Shown here piece by piece: positions 1 to 7,679 of a stretch of DNA of 64,000 nucleotides. The position numbers were made by a program, and so were the translations under genes. Positions within the stretch are counted from its first letter, which is position 1. The number at the start of each line of letters is the position of its first letter. The notes under the pieces are model-generated. The model had not been told where the DNA came from. It was given only the letters and a program-made list of their open reading frames with translations, and made no database searches. This DNA comes from Carboxylicivirga caseinilyticus (lineage in GTDB: Bacteria > Bacteroidota > Bacteroidia > Bacteroidales > Marinilabiliaceae), in the NCBI GenBank assembly GCA_025499705.1, contig JAFMVE010000009.1:1-64000 (forward strand). Reading direction: 5' to 3'.

Positions 1-16
1 ATTTCTTAGCGTTTAG

Positions 17-60
17 CATGTCGTTCGTTTTTAGTTTTCCGAAAAATAAAAACTGACATG
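17..60. other. Long imperfect stem-loop at element interior
   Basis: The arms CATGTC (17-22) and GACATG (55-60) enclose a second, nearly perfect pairing of GTTTTTAGTTTT (27-38) with AAAAATAAAAAC (42-53), leaving a 3-base loop and a small asymmetric bulge. It lies just downstream of the minus-strand zinc-ribbon gene. There is no T-run on the 3' side in either direction, so it is not a classic intrinsic terminator. It could be a transfer-origin-like or other structural site of the mobile element; that is inference. Apart from this hairpin, nothing else was recognised in 1-122. Confidence 0.35.
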
Positions 61-122
61 GGGATATTTTAGGCGGAGTTTACCGGATGCTTACATTTTA
101 TCCATCGTTATGCGAATATAGA

Positions 123-833
123 TTAAACGGATAACAACAAGGCTTCATATTTCAATACTCGTGCTTCGTAAAAGCGCAACTGATTTTGTAACTCTTTAAT
201 TCTTGCGCAGATATCCTCAATTTGGTTCTGAAAGGCTGTTGTAAGAAGTTGCTTATTGGCAATTTCTAAGTCATGTTTTTGAATGGCATCCTTAATTCGA
301 TTTCGGTAATCATCAATCTCTACTCGTAACGTTGGATTAAACTTATTCGCCAAGTCAAGCTCAGATTTTAAACGATTATAAGCAAACTCGTTTCCCTTCT
401 TCTTTTCTGTTAAATATGCGCTATTAAGATAATTGTTATAAAGAACTAAGTCCGATAAGCTCATAAGTTTCATCAATTTGGCTTTGTCACCACTTTCAAT
501 TGATAAAACTTCTTCTTCAATAACTAATATTTGCGCAGAAAGCTTACTTTTATCGACTTCCAACTGTTCTATTTGGGCATTAATAGCTTCCAGCTTAGTT
601 TCGCACTCATTGCATTTTGAAATAAGATACTGTGTATCTAATACTCCTTCAATAATAACATCATTTTCTTGTTGTTGCGCAATATTATCTATTTGGTGTA
701 AATCCATATTGCCGTTTTTGCGCTGTTTCTTCTTGTAATTATATGCAGCACGGCACTTATCGGAACAGCATACTGCATCGGAACGTTTAGGAGTGAATGA
801 TTCTCCACAATTAAGGCATGTTTTGTTATTCAT
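123..833 (-). CDS. Zinc-ribbon plus coiled-coil protein of the mobile element
   Basis: The 236-residue product starts with a small metal-binding module: CLNC near residue 6 and CCSDKC near residue 22, followed by a basic AAYNYKKKQRKNG stretch. The rest is predicted to be almost entirely alpha-helical coiled coil with long runs of Glu, Lys, Leu and Gln. Zinc-ribbon or zinc-finger N-termini of this kind are common in small DNA-associated proteins of Bacteroidota integrative elements, but no specific family was recognised. It is the last visible gene of the minus-strand set that starts at the integrase, 10 bp after the primase-like gene. The arrangement suggests a role in replication or mobilisation of the element; this is inference from position only. 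Confidence 0.6.
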   Translation of the reverse strand: MNNKTCLNCGESFTPKRSDAVCCSDKCRAAYNYKKKQRKNGNMDLHQIDNIAQQQENDVIIEGVLDTQYLISKCNECETKLEAINAQIEQLEVDKSKLSAQILVIEEEVLSIESGDKAKLMKLMSLSDLVLYNNYLNSAYLTEKKKGNEFAYNRLKSELDLANKFNPTLRVEIDDYRNRIKDAIQKHDLEIANKQLLTTAFQNQIEDICARIKELQNQLRFYEARVLKYEALLLSV

Positions 834-843
834 GTTTAAATAT

Positions 844-1860
844 TTAATCGGTTATTACTAAATCAAATTTTTCGATTAGAAGAGAAAGGTTGGGATTTTT
901 AGCAGTTAACGCATTTAATCGTTTTTGCTCTTCTGATATTGGCTCTGTTTCTTCTTGCCACTTGTAACGAACAAGAAAATCAGCAAGGTCTAGCCCTTTT
1001 GTAATTTCTTCTTCACTGGCATGTTTTTGCAGTAAGTCAGATACTAAAAACTTTACGTTAATAGATTTCTCAATTTCAGCAGCTTTGATAGTCCAATCTT
1101 CAACTGCATTTAAGTCTGGGTAAAGAACAACGGTTTTACCTTTGAGCACTTTACACCTTTCTGCGCTAAAGTTTTGCATTCCACCGGTAGCTAACCATGT
1201 GAATTTAGGTAGGTAGGCACTTGCTATGATAGCGGTCTTTTCACTCTCAACAAGTGCAATGGGCTTGTTTTCTTTTAATAGATGCTCTCCAAACAGACAC
1301 ATCTTATAATTGAAGTCTTTAAGATTAAGCTCGGTATGAACCACCGAGAAATAGTTTTTGGGTTTTTTAGTGCGTTTGCCTGTTGTAGCATTATAAAGCA
1401 TTATCTTACCAGACCTTGCTCTTCCATTAATGTCGGTTTGCCAAAATACAGTTGCACCATTCCATTTTTTAGATGTTCCAACAAAATATCTGCTGACTAA
1501 TTCAAGGACTTTTTTGTTTCCAAAAATGCTATTAAGAAAAGTCACAAAGTTATTATCGTCATATCGCTGCAAAGACGCCTTAACTGTTTCTGAGGGAATG
1601 AATGATATTCTTTCTTCAATCTTTCTAGCTGGGGGGTTGTAGTTAATGTATTTAAGGTCAGAACTAGTTCTTTTGCTCTTGTATGTATGGAGTTGAATTA
1701 CTTTTCCGCAATGTTGACACGTGCCTAATCCAGTTTTCCAGTCAAGCATCATGCACTTTTCCTTGCTTTTTTTACGATGTTCAGAGCATATAGGACAAGT
1801 GCTATACCGCCTACCTTCAGGAAGATTATATTGATTATATTTCTCTATTTCAAAGTTCAT
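844..1860 (-). CDS. Toprim/zinc-finger primase-like protein (DUF6371-type)
   Basis: The product is about 338 residues when started at the ATG at 1860; a longer reading from a GTG at 1902 would run through the repeat array and is unlikely. The N-terminus carries CPIC near residue 23 and CQHC near residue 47, a CHC2-type zinc-binding pattern. The middle has a Toprim-like core: a glutamate in LVESEKTA and an aspartate in VVLYPDLNA, which in primases and topoisomerases bind catalytic metal. This combination matches the DUF6371/primase-like proteins found beside RepA-like ATPases in Bacteroidota mobile elements. It likely primes or supports replication of the excised element. Synthesis activity cannot be judged from sequence alone. 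Confidence 0.7.
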   Translation of the reverse strand: MNFEIEKYNQYNLPEGRRYSTCPICSEHRKKSKEKCMMLDWKTGLGTCQHCGKVIQLHTYKSKRTSSDLKYINYNPPARKIEERISFIPSETVKASLQRYDDNNFVTFLNSIFGNKKVLELVSRYFVGTSKKWNGATVFWQTDINGRARSGKIMLYNATTGKRTKKPKNYFSVVHTELNLKDFNYKMCLFGEHLLKENKPIALVESEKTAIIASAYLPKFTWLATGGMQNFSAERCKVLKGKTVVLYPDLNAVEDWTIKAAEIEKSINVKFLVSDLLQKHASEEEITKGLDLADFLVRYKWQEETEPISEEQKRLNALTAKNPNLSLLIEKFDLVITD

Positions 1861-1875
1861 AACTGAGAGATGTGG

Positions 1876-1928
1876 TGTAACAACCTGTAACAAGTATAAC
1901 ACTGTTACATCTGTTACACTTGTTACAG
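1876..1928. repeat. Array of five TGTTACA/TGTAACA heptamers (iteron-like)
   Basis: TGTAACA occurs at 1876 and 1886 and its reverse complement TGTTACA at 1903, 1912 and 1921, so neighbouring copies are 9-10 bp apart, about one helical turn. Within the array, CTGTAACAAGT (1885-1895) and ACTTGTTACAG (1918-1928) form a perfect 11-bp inverted repeat. The array fills the 62-bp space between the RepA-like ATPase gene and the primase-like gene. Phased short repeats beside replication genes are typical of iteron origins or of a repressor-bound operator; which one applies is not shown. Confidence 0.55.
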
Positions 1929-2969
1929 ATTGTGCCTTTTTAATACTCTTCCAACTTGCATTGCATTAGTGCCAAGTTGCTCAGCAATTTTTCGATTGCT
2001 TAATCCTGAGTTTTCCTTTTTTAGTTGAAGTATGTTTTGTTCCAGCTCTGCTCTTTCTGACTTATCAATCTGTTTAAGGTGCTCTATTTCAGAGCTAAAA
2101 TCAACAAAATGGAACTCCAAAAAGTTAGTTTGCTTATTAATCTCACAGATTATAATGTTTTCTGCATCATATACTTGTTCAGAGTTACGCTGTTTAATTT
2201 GCTTGATATAGCGCAAACTTTTGTCTTTATGACTTAAACCGATGGCGAAACTGCTATCTGTAAAATTTGATAGCATTTTACTTCCTTGGATATCATTAAC
2301 AGTAATTGGTTTCGATGAATCTCTTTTAGGTGTATGCGCTAACACTAAGATAGAGAGCGCGTATTTTTTCTTAAGAGCCTTTAAGTGTTTCATAAGTGGT
2401 AAGGCATCCTTGGCTTTTTCATTGTCATTGCCCAAAAAAGTAATATTGTCAATGATTAAAATACGTGCCCCCGTTTTTAATATGGCTTTCTCCAGTGATT
2501 CGTTTAAAAAGTTCTCAAACGATACATTATCCGGTAATTCCGCATCTGTATTTATTTCAACTCTCTGGAAGCGTTCGTTAAAACGATAGTGGTTTGTATA
2601 GTTATCCGAATACCTTACTTCAAACTGCTTGTCTGATAGTTCAAAATCAAAGTATAAGACCTTTTGTTGTAAAGCTTCCAGTTTAAAGCCTCTTATTGGT
2701 ATGCCTTTTGAAATACTATTGGCAATTTGAACTGCTAAAATGCTTTTCCCTAAGTTAGTGTCGGCAAACAATATGCATAATTCACTTTCGTGCCAAAATT
2801 CAGAAAAAAGCATTTTAGGTATTGGTCTATTCTTAGCTTCGTCAATCCACTTATTGGCAGATTTTACAATGAATAGCCCCTGAACTGCTTCTGCATCCTC
2901 CACTAGCAGTGATTGTTTTAATGCATCTTGCTTTATAGCATCAAGGGATATTGAGTTTTTATCTTCCAT
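1923..2969 (-). CDS. RepA-like AAA ATPase with C-terminal HTH
   Basis: This 348-residue P-loop ATPase belongs to the RepA/DnaB-like hexameric helicase group (AAA_25 type). The Walker A region reads ADTNLGKS around residues 70-77, and a Walker B strand RILIIDN lies near residue 170. The last 35 residues form a helix-turn-helix (NRKIAEQLGTNAMQVGRVL), suggesting DNA recognition. The ATG at 2969 is chosen because GGGAGG lies at an ideal distance upstream; the GTG at 2978 is inside that ribosome-binding site. It overlaps the end of the HTH gene by 11 bp, so the two are translationally coupled. It is a likely replication helicase or loader for the excised element, next to the iteron-like array. Confidence 0.75.
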   Translation of the reverse strand: MEDKNSISLDAIKQDALKQSLLVEDAEAVQGLFIVKSANKWIDEAKNRPIPKMLFSEFWHESELCILFADTNLGKSILAVQIANSISKGIPIRGFKLEALQQKVLYFDFELSDKQFEVRYSDNYTNHYRFNERFQRVEINTDAELPDNVSFENFLNESLEKAILKTGARILIIDNITFLGNDNEKAKDALPLMKHLKALKKKYALSILVLAHTPKRDSSKPITVNDIQGSKMLSNFTDSSFAIGLSHKDKSLRYIKQIKQRNSEQVYDAENIIICEINKQTNFLEFHFVDFSSEIEHLKQIDKSERAELEQNILQLKKENSGLSNRKIAEQLGTNAMQVGRVLKRHNL

Positions 2970-3360
2970 CCGAAGCACCTCCCTTTCTGATGTTCAAATA
3001 GTCCAGTGCGCTGTCTGCCAACTCATCATTTGTCTTAACCCTGCCTGAGTGGATATATTCAAGAAGTGCTTCTCTTGAGAAATATAGGCGTTTACCTTTC
3101 TTCATATGTGGCAATTCGCCCCGGCTAACTTTTGAGTAAACAGTCGGTTTTTCTAAGTGTAGTACTTCGCAAGCTTCGTCAATATTTAGAAGCTTGTCTT
3201 GAGGTTCCCTCTTTTCAGTGCTTAGTAATGGAACTACTTGATTGGCAAGATGGTTAGCTACTTGGTTGGCAATAGCTTTAGCAATGTTGTCGATAAAAAC
3301 ATTGGTAGCTTGATTAACGGTTTCGTTTGTTTCTTTTTGTTGTAACGTGGAATTATCCAT
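2959..3360 (-). CDS. Excisionase-type HTH DNA-binding protein
   Basis: The product has about 133 residues. The N-terminal half is low-complexity and helical. The C-terminal half is a MerR/excisionase-like winged helix (HTH_17): LLNIDEACEVLHLEKPTVYS, then a short KGKRLYFSREALLEYI wing and helix. Proteins of this type sit between integrase and RepA-like genes in many Bacteroidota elements and act as excisionases or transcriptional regulators. The ATG at 3360 is preferred over a GTG at 3405, which would add an uncharacteristic leader. Two CTGTGTA direct repeats (3405-3411 and 3417-3423) lie just upstream and could be its own binding sites. The binding role is inferred. Confidence 0.7.
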   Translation of the reverse strand: MDNSTLQQKETNETVNQATNVFIDNIAKAIANQVANHLANQVVPLLSTEKREPQDKLLNIDEACEVLHLEKPTVYSKVSRGELPHMKKGKRLYFSREALLEYIHSGRVKTNDELADSALDYLNIRKGGASDGR

Positions 3361-3466
3361 AAGTCTGTTTTTAAAATTTGAAACAAACTTATGGTTGGTT
3401 TGCACTGTGTATTGTGCTGTGTAAATACATGGATTTTTACATGCATTTAATGAAGCAGTTAAGTTT

Positions 3467-4246
3467 TTAGGATTTAATGTATCCTATTAAATCCTTGTCT
3501 TCTGTCAATCCAATTAGTTTTTCTTTATAATCAGAACCAAATGAATTATTAATTACTTTTTCACTTACACCATAAAACTCCTTAAATGCCCTATAGAAAC
3601 CTTGTCCATTTTTAACTGGGTAGTTGTCTTCTGCGAATTGCTTTATGAGTTTATAATCAAACTGGTCATTCTCATTTAAAGGAAAAGCTATCTCAAAACC
3701 TGCATTGATTTTAAAAATGTGTAATAATGCGTACCATTTTGCAGGTACTTTTTTTTCCACAGGAGAATCGTCGTTTTGTTTAAAAAACGGAGCAATCTTA
3801 TCAATAAATATTTCTTCTTTCTCAAACCATTCTAACAAATAATCGACGTATTCAGGTTTTTGATATCTGGTTCTGCTCACCTGCGCTCTTATCTCAGTTT
3901 TTCGGTTGTTAAGTATAATCTCCAACTTGTGCTTTTGAATGTCATCAATTTTACCATCGTCGTATAATGATAAGGTATTAATACTTCCAAGGATTGACAT
4001 TGTTAGCTGTGACAAATACCTAAAAAAGGTTTTGGGAGAATAAAAATTGATATGAACCTCGTTCAAATCTTTGTAATATAATGCTTCGTTGTTTTTTATG
4101 ATAGGAAGTTCGTTTTTATACTTTTCCTTTAAGTGTTTAAACATGTCTAGTTCGAAAGGAAAAATTTCAACCCATCCCTGATATATTTCGTTCAATTCGT
4201 TTATGATTTTATCAATCGCTATTATTTTTCTTTCCGTATCAGTCAT
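3467..4246 (-). CDS. Conserved protein downstream of integrase, function unknown
   Basis: The 259-residue soluble protein has no signal peptide or membrane segment. It is predicted mainly helical, and its C-terminal third (about 175-245) contains hydrophobic helices around KWYALLHIFKINAGFEI and NGQGFYRAFKEFYG. It recalls proteins of unknown function, some annotated RteC-like, that accompany tyrosine integrases in Bacteroidota elements, but I cannot assign it to RteC with confidence. Its start codon overlaps the end of the integrase gene by 8 bp, so both are read from one transcript. The likely role is regulation of the element; this rests on position only. Confidence 0.6.
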   Translation of the reverse strand: MTDTERKIIAIDKIINELNEIYQGWVEIFPFELDMFKHLKEKYKNELPIIKNNEALYYKDLNEVHINFYSPKTFFRYLSQLTMSILGSINTLSLYDDGKIDDIQKHKLEIILNNRKTEIRAQVSRTRYQKPEYVDYLLEWFEKEEIFIDKIAPFFKQNDDSPVEKKVPAKWYALLHIFKINAGFEIAFPLNENDQFDYKLIKQFAEDNYPVKNGQGFYRAFKEFYGVSEKVINNSFGSDYKEKLIGLTEDKDLIGYIKS

Positions 4247-5489
4247 TAAAATCCATCATTTTATTAGCTATATCTCTTTTCTGGTCATCGGCAAAACCAG
4301 CAAAATATGCTTTTGTCGTTTTAATATCAGTATGCCCAAGTGATTCTTGCGCAAGCTCCATTCCAGCTCCTTTCCTAATTAGGTTTGTTGCAAAGGAGTG
4401 TCTGGCAATTTTACTATTAATTTTAATATCTAATTCAAGACTTTGCGCATATTTTTTCATATGCTGACTAATAAAACGGTTGAAATTATTAACCGCTCTG
4501 TCCGTTTCCGCTTGACTAAAGCCTTGGGATAATATTGGAAATAAGTATGTTTCGTTGTTAATTTTCTTATTACCATACTTTTTAATGACCTCTTTTGTGA
4601 AAGGATTAAGGTAAATTATAATTGGTTTGTGTTCTACATCAGTGTCTTTGATTTTATTTCGGTAATAATAAAATGTATCATCGTCAATAAAATCCTTGTA
4701 TTTAACATTCGCAATATCTTTAACATTCATACCATTACAAGCATAGGAGAAAAACCAGAACGCTTTAGCCTTTTCTTGCTCTTCTGTTTTTGGCTCTCCC
4801 TTCATTAATACTTTTAGTTCCTCTTCAGAAAGTGCTGTTTTGACTTTCTTCGAGGTTGGTATTTGATACTTTCCTTTCCCAAAAGGATAAATCTCCTGTT
4901 TTATAACTCCATCTGCAATCGCACTGTTGAAAATAGCTTTTAGATTTCGCAAATACATACCAATTGATGTTCGACTTCGCCCTAACGATTCCATATGGAA
5001 TTGATAGTCTTTTAACCATTGTACTGTTATAGTTTTAAAGTACAATTCATCATTACTTGAAAATTGAATAAGTGATTTTAAACTGTATTCATAACTCGTT
5101 GCAGTAGTTAATTTATTGTTGTGCTTATAATTATCAATTGCTGCATTGTAGTATTCGTTAACAGTGCGTTTAACCTGAACCTTATTGGGCGCTATAAGTA
5201 GTTCAAAGTCCTCAAAAGTAAATTCATCTAAAGAATCCGCTTTTTCATATGTAGTTGTTTCCAGTCCCTTCAATAGTATTTTATAGTCCTTCCATTTTCC
5301 TCTCGGTTTTTCCACAGACCATATCAGGTCGAATTCATCCTCTGTGAATTCAAACTTAGTTGGATATAACTTTTGCCTCCGGGGATGAGCAGTAAATACT
5401 CTTAATTTAACCGGATATTTTCCATTCTTCTTAGCTCTACGAGTGTCCAGATAAATGGATATTTGGTAGTCTCTATTGATATTCGCCAT
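4239..5489 (-). CDS. Tyrosine recombinase (integrase)
   Basis: The 416-residue site-specific integrase has an arm-type N-terminal domain (about 1-90), a SAM-like core-binding domain (about 100-200) and a C-terminal catalytic domain. Visible catalytic residues are Arg363 in IARHSFAT, His386 in LGH and the nucleophile Tyr395 in TTKAYFAGF. Where the first catalytic Arg is normally found, this protein reads FSYACNGMNVKDI, a variant I associate with a large Bacteroidota integrase subgroup. The gene starts 139 bp from the tRNA-Ala-derived attachment site at 5628-5674, the usual position of an integrase at an element end. It is the first gene of the minus-strand operon. It would catalyse integration into, and excision from, the tRNA 3' end. 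Confidence 0.9.
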   Translation of the reverse strand: MANINRDYQISIYLDTRRAKKNGKYPVKLRVFTAHPRRQKLYPTKFEFTEDEFDLIWSVEKPRGKWKDYKILLKGLETTTYEKADSLDEFTFEDFELLIAPNKVQVKRTVNEYYNAAIDNYKHNNKLTTATSYEYSLKSLIQFSSNDELYFKTITVQWLKDYQFHMESLGRSRTSIGMYLRNLKAIFNSAIADGVIKQEIYPFGKGKYQIPTSKKVKTALSEEELKVLMKGEPKTEEQEKAKAFWFFSYACNGMNVKDIANVKYKDFIDDDTFYYYRNKIKDTDVEHKPIIIYLNPFTKEVIKKYGNKKINNETYLFPILSQGFSQAETDRAVNNFNRFISQHMKKYAQSLELDIKINSKIARHSFATNLIRKGAGMELAQESLGHTDIKTTKAYFAGFADDQKRDIANKMMDFND

Positions 5490-5627
5490 GTCAAAATTTG
5501 CATATTATTTGCATACTAAACTACAAAAAAACAATAAATTTCACAAATTTACACAAAGTACCATAATTATATATTACTGTCTTTCTGTATTTTACAAATT
5601 TTTGCAAATCATCACAAATGTAAATTA

Positions 5628-5674
5628 TTTGACTGGCAGTCAAAAGGTCATCGGTTCGATTCCGATATTCTCCA
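5628..5674 (+). other. Attachment site: 3' part of tRNA-Ala(GGC)-like gene
   Basis: This is the 3' half of a tRNA without its 5' half. The anticodon stem-loop TTTGA-CTGGCAG-TCAAA (5628-5644) pairs perfectly and shows anticodon GGC. It is followed by variable loop AGGTC, T-arm ATCGG-TTCGATT-CCGAT (5650-5666), acceptor strand ATTCTCC and discriminator A. T at position 70 fits the G3:U70 identity pair of tRNA-Ala. The 5' arm and D-arm are absent, so this is not a functional tRNA. It is best read as the far attachment site left by integration; the intact tRNA should lie left of the window. Confidence 0.75.
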
Positions 5675-5684
5675 CATTGAAAAT

Positions 5685-5720
5685 CAAGGCGTTTGCAGGC
5701 TTCCACTGTGGGCGCTTTTT
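5685..5720 (+). terminator. tRNA terminator copy downstream of the attachment site
   Basis: AAGGCG at 5685-5690 can pair (with one G-T) with CGCTTT near 5713-5718, followed by a run of T. The same element follows the second tRNA fragment at 7497-7531, so the terminator was part of the original tRNA unit. The rest of the 339-bp space between the integrase and the ATPase gene (5490-5828) is AT-rich with no other recognisable feature. Confidence 0.45.
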
Positions 5721-5828
5721 TTTGTATTTGCATAGAAGAATTATAACTTTTTAGTTTCCCTTCAGATTCGAATTCAATATATTTTGAACTAAAATATTCT
5801 TCAGATAATTTATTTACGATATAACGAA

Positions 5829-7142
5829 CTACATATCCTCCATTGATAAGGCTTTGTATTCTATAGCATATCCTTTAAAAGATTTTTTTATATTCTGTGC
5901 TTTTTCTTGTAATTCTATTATACTTATATTTTCCTTGTTTCTTTTGACTTCTGCAAAAATCACCGTTTTTTCAAAATCATTTACTGCAACAATATCAATC
6001 TCATTCAAATCTCGCTTTTCCCAATAGGTACCAATTGTTGAGAATTTTTTTTGTTCTTTGAAATCTTCAATAAAGTATTTCTCGAGTAATCTGCCACTAT
6101 ACATTTTATAATCTCTTTCTACAATATCTCGAACATAATCAAAGTTCCCGATTTCTACCGCACTCTGATATTTGTATACAAAACGAAACCAGAAATTCAG
6201 AAAGTTGTCTTCTATAGTATATTTCATATTCCTACCTCCCGGTTTGGCTAATATGGGTTGAACTTTACGTATAATGTTGAAGTCCTTTTCCAATCTCTCA
6301 AGATACCCACCAACTGATGTTTCCAATATTGATTCTATCTCAGGTCTGGAAGTCTTTGACGATGCAATTAATGATAATATTGAAAAGTAGGTTGCATAGT
6401 CTTTTCCAAATTCTTCTATCAGTATGTTTCGTCCTTCATCAATAAATAATGAATTTTCTCGATAAATCTCACTCAATATTGCATCAAGAGTATATGCATT
6501 TTTGTTGACTAAGAGCTCAACATATTTCGCAACTCCACCTGTGACAGTGTAAAATGCCAATAAATCTTCCTTTTTATAATCAGGATTATTATCTGCCATT
6601 ATTTTCTTTATAGTCGTTGGGGAAAAAGCCTTTATTAATATTCGATCTGTAGCTCTTGCAAATAATGGTTCTTTAGAATTTTCGAATATTTTATTCATTA
6701 ATGAATATATTGAACCACATAAAATCAGGTTAATTCTACTTTCATTTTTATATGTGTCCCAAATATTTTGCATATCACTGTACACAGAAGGATTAACTGT
6801 GTAAAATTCCTGAAACTCATCAATGATCAATGTAAAATTCCGTTCCAATGATAACTCCATAAGATATTGAAACAATTCTTTAAAGTTGGATATAGAGCCG
6901 AATATTTTGATTCCAAGTCTCTGTATTACTTGCTCTACAAATTCTTCACATAATAACACTTCATTTTTACGAGCAACGAAAAAATAAATCGAGGAGTTAT
7001 TCAATTCATTGGACTTCTTTATCAAGCTTGTTTTTCCGATCCTCCGTCTACCAACCAAAACAGTCATTTTTGCATGATCTTTTGATTGTTCTCTAATTGA
7101 ATCAAGTAATGCCAATTCACTTTCCCGATTATAAAATTTCAT
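5829..7142 (-). CDS. DUF234-type ATPase with nuclease-like C-terminus
   Basis: The 437-residue protein is of the archaeal-type AAA ATPase family (PF01637) with a DUF234 C-terminus. Walker A is GRRRIGKTSLIKK (about residues 29-41) and Walker B is LIIDEFQEF (about 105-113). A winged-helix-like region lies around 230-300. The C-terminal domain contains DLNEIDIVAV followed by VIFAEVK, matching the D...ExK pattern of the PD-(D/E)XK nuclease fold seen in DUF234. The biological role of this family is poorly defined; phage or plasmid-linked functions have been suggested. It stands alone between the two tRNA-Ala fragments, so it is probably cargo of a mobile element. Two near-identical palindromes upstream (7226-7253) may be its operator. 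Confidence 0.75.
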   Translation of the reverse strand: MKFYNRESELALLDSIREQSKDHAKMTVLVGRRRIGKTSLIKKSNELNNSSIYFFVARKNEVLLCEEFVEQVIQRLGIKIFGSISNFKELFQYLMELSLERNFTLIIDEFQEFYTVNPSVYSDMQNIWDTYKNESRINLILCGSIYSLMNKIFENSKEPLFARATDRILIKAFSPTTIKKIMADNNPDYKKEDLLAFYTVTGGVAKYVELLVNKNAYTLDAILSEIYRENSLFIDEGRNILIEEFGKDYATYFSILSLIASSKTSRPEIESILETSVGGYLERLEKDFNIIRKVQPILAKPGGRNMKYTIEDNFLNFWFRFVYKYQSAVEIGNFDYVRDIVERDYKMYSGRLLEKYFIEDFKEQKKFSTIGTYWEKRDLNEIDIVAVNDFEKTVIFAEVKRNKENISIIELQEKAQNIKKSFKGYAIEYKALSMEDM

Positions 7143-7225
7143 AGTGATTACTTTAAATTAAATAACTTCAGACTCAACTCACAGTATGTATTATCTATCG
7201 CAATTCAATACTTTTTCGCAACAAT

Positions 7226-7253
7226 CAATACTGTATTGTTCATTACTGTAATG
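7226..7253. promoter_or_regulatory. Paired palindromes upstream of the DUF234 ATPase
   Basis: CAATACTGTATTG (7226-7238) and CATTACTGTAATG (7241-7253) are each perfect 13-bp palindromes around a central T and share the pattern CAnTACTGTAnTG. Their centres are 15 bp apart. A further half-site CAATAC occurs at 7206, 20 bp from the first. They lie 85-110 bp upstream of the ATPase start. Two tandem dyads of this kind are typical operators for a dimeric repressor. No repressor gene is adjacent; its identity is unknown. Confidence 0.5.
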
Positions 7254-7441
7254 CACATTGCAATAAATGCAAAAATACAATAAATTGCTTAATTCACTAT
7301 CCAATGATATAAAAATCACCTCCTAAAAGAATTGCTTTTGGGTATTTAGTTATTAATGTTTTTAATTCTGTTTTGATAAATTTCAAATTTGAGTGTCACT
7401 ATCTCTTATAGTTTAAACCTAAGCTCATCTATCAAAATCAA

Positions 7442-7531
7442 ATTGTATGGCAGTCAAAAGGTCACAGGTTCGATTCCGCTATTCTCCACTGAAAATAAAG
7501 CGTTTGCAGATTTCACCGTGGGCGCTTTTCT
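7442..7531 (+). other. Second, decayed tRNA-Ala 3' fragment with terminator
   Basis: GGCAGTCAAAAGGTCA at 7449-7464 is identical to the first attachment site, and both continue into TTCGATTCCG and ATTCTCCA. Here the T-stem (ACAGG/CCGCT) has two mismatches and the anticodon stem is degraded, so this copy has decayed. The downstream terminator-like GCGTTTGCAG...GGGCGCTTTT is also shared. The two copies are 1814 bp apart as direct repeats. In the remaining 537 bp between the ATPase and the LRR gene (7143-7679) only this fragment and the paired palindromes at 7226-7253 were recognised. Confidence 0.65.
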
Positions 7532-7679
7532 TATTTCACTTTTTGATCGCAAGGTTATATTCTGATTCGCCTCTATTCCAACTAAGTTACACACAGAGGT
7601 ACTTCCATAAATAATTATTCATTTTATATGGAATAAAATAAATTATATTTAAATTTATTTTTTAACCAATTATCTTACT

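Noticed and set aside
1861..1902. N-terminal extension of the primase-like protein from a GTG
   Set aside because: It lies in the repeat array and has no protein-like character; the ATG at 1860 begins the conserved part.
2970..2978. GTG start of the RepA-like ATPase
   Set aside because: The GTG is part of the ribosome-binding site of the ATG at 2969.
5628..5674. A functional tRNA-Ala gene
   Set aside because: The 5' acceptor strand and D-arm are missing; only the 3' part from the anticodon stem on is present.
5521..5754. Open readings on both strands across the tRNA fragment
   Set aside because: They run through the attachment site and terminator, have no signal or domain and depend on the tRNA-derived sequence; they are not genes.
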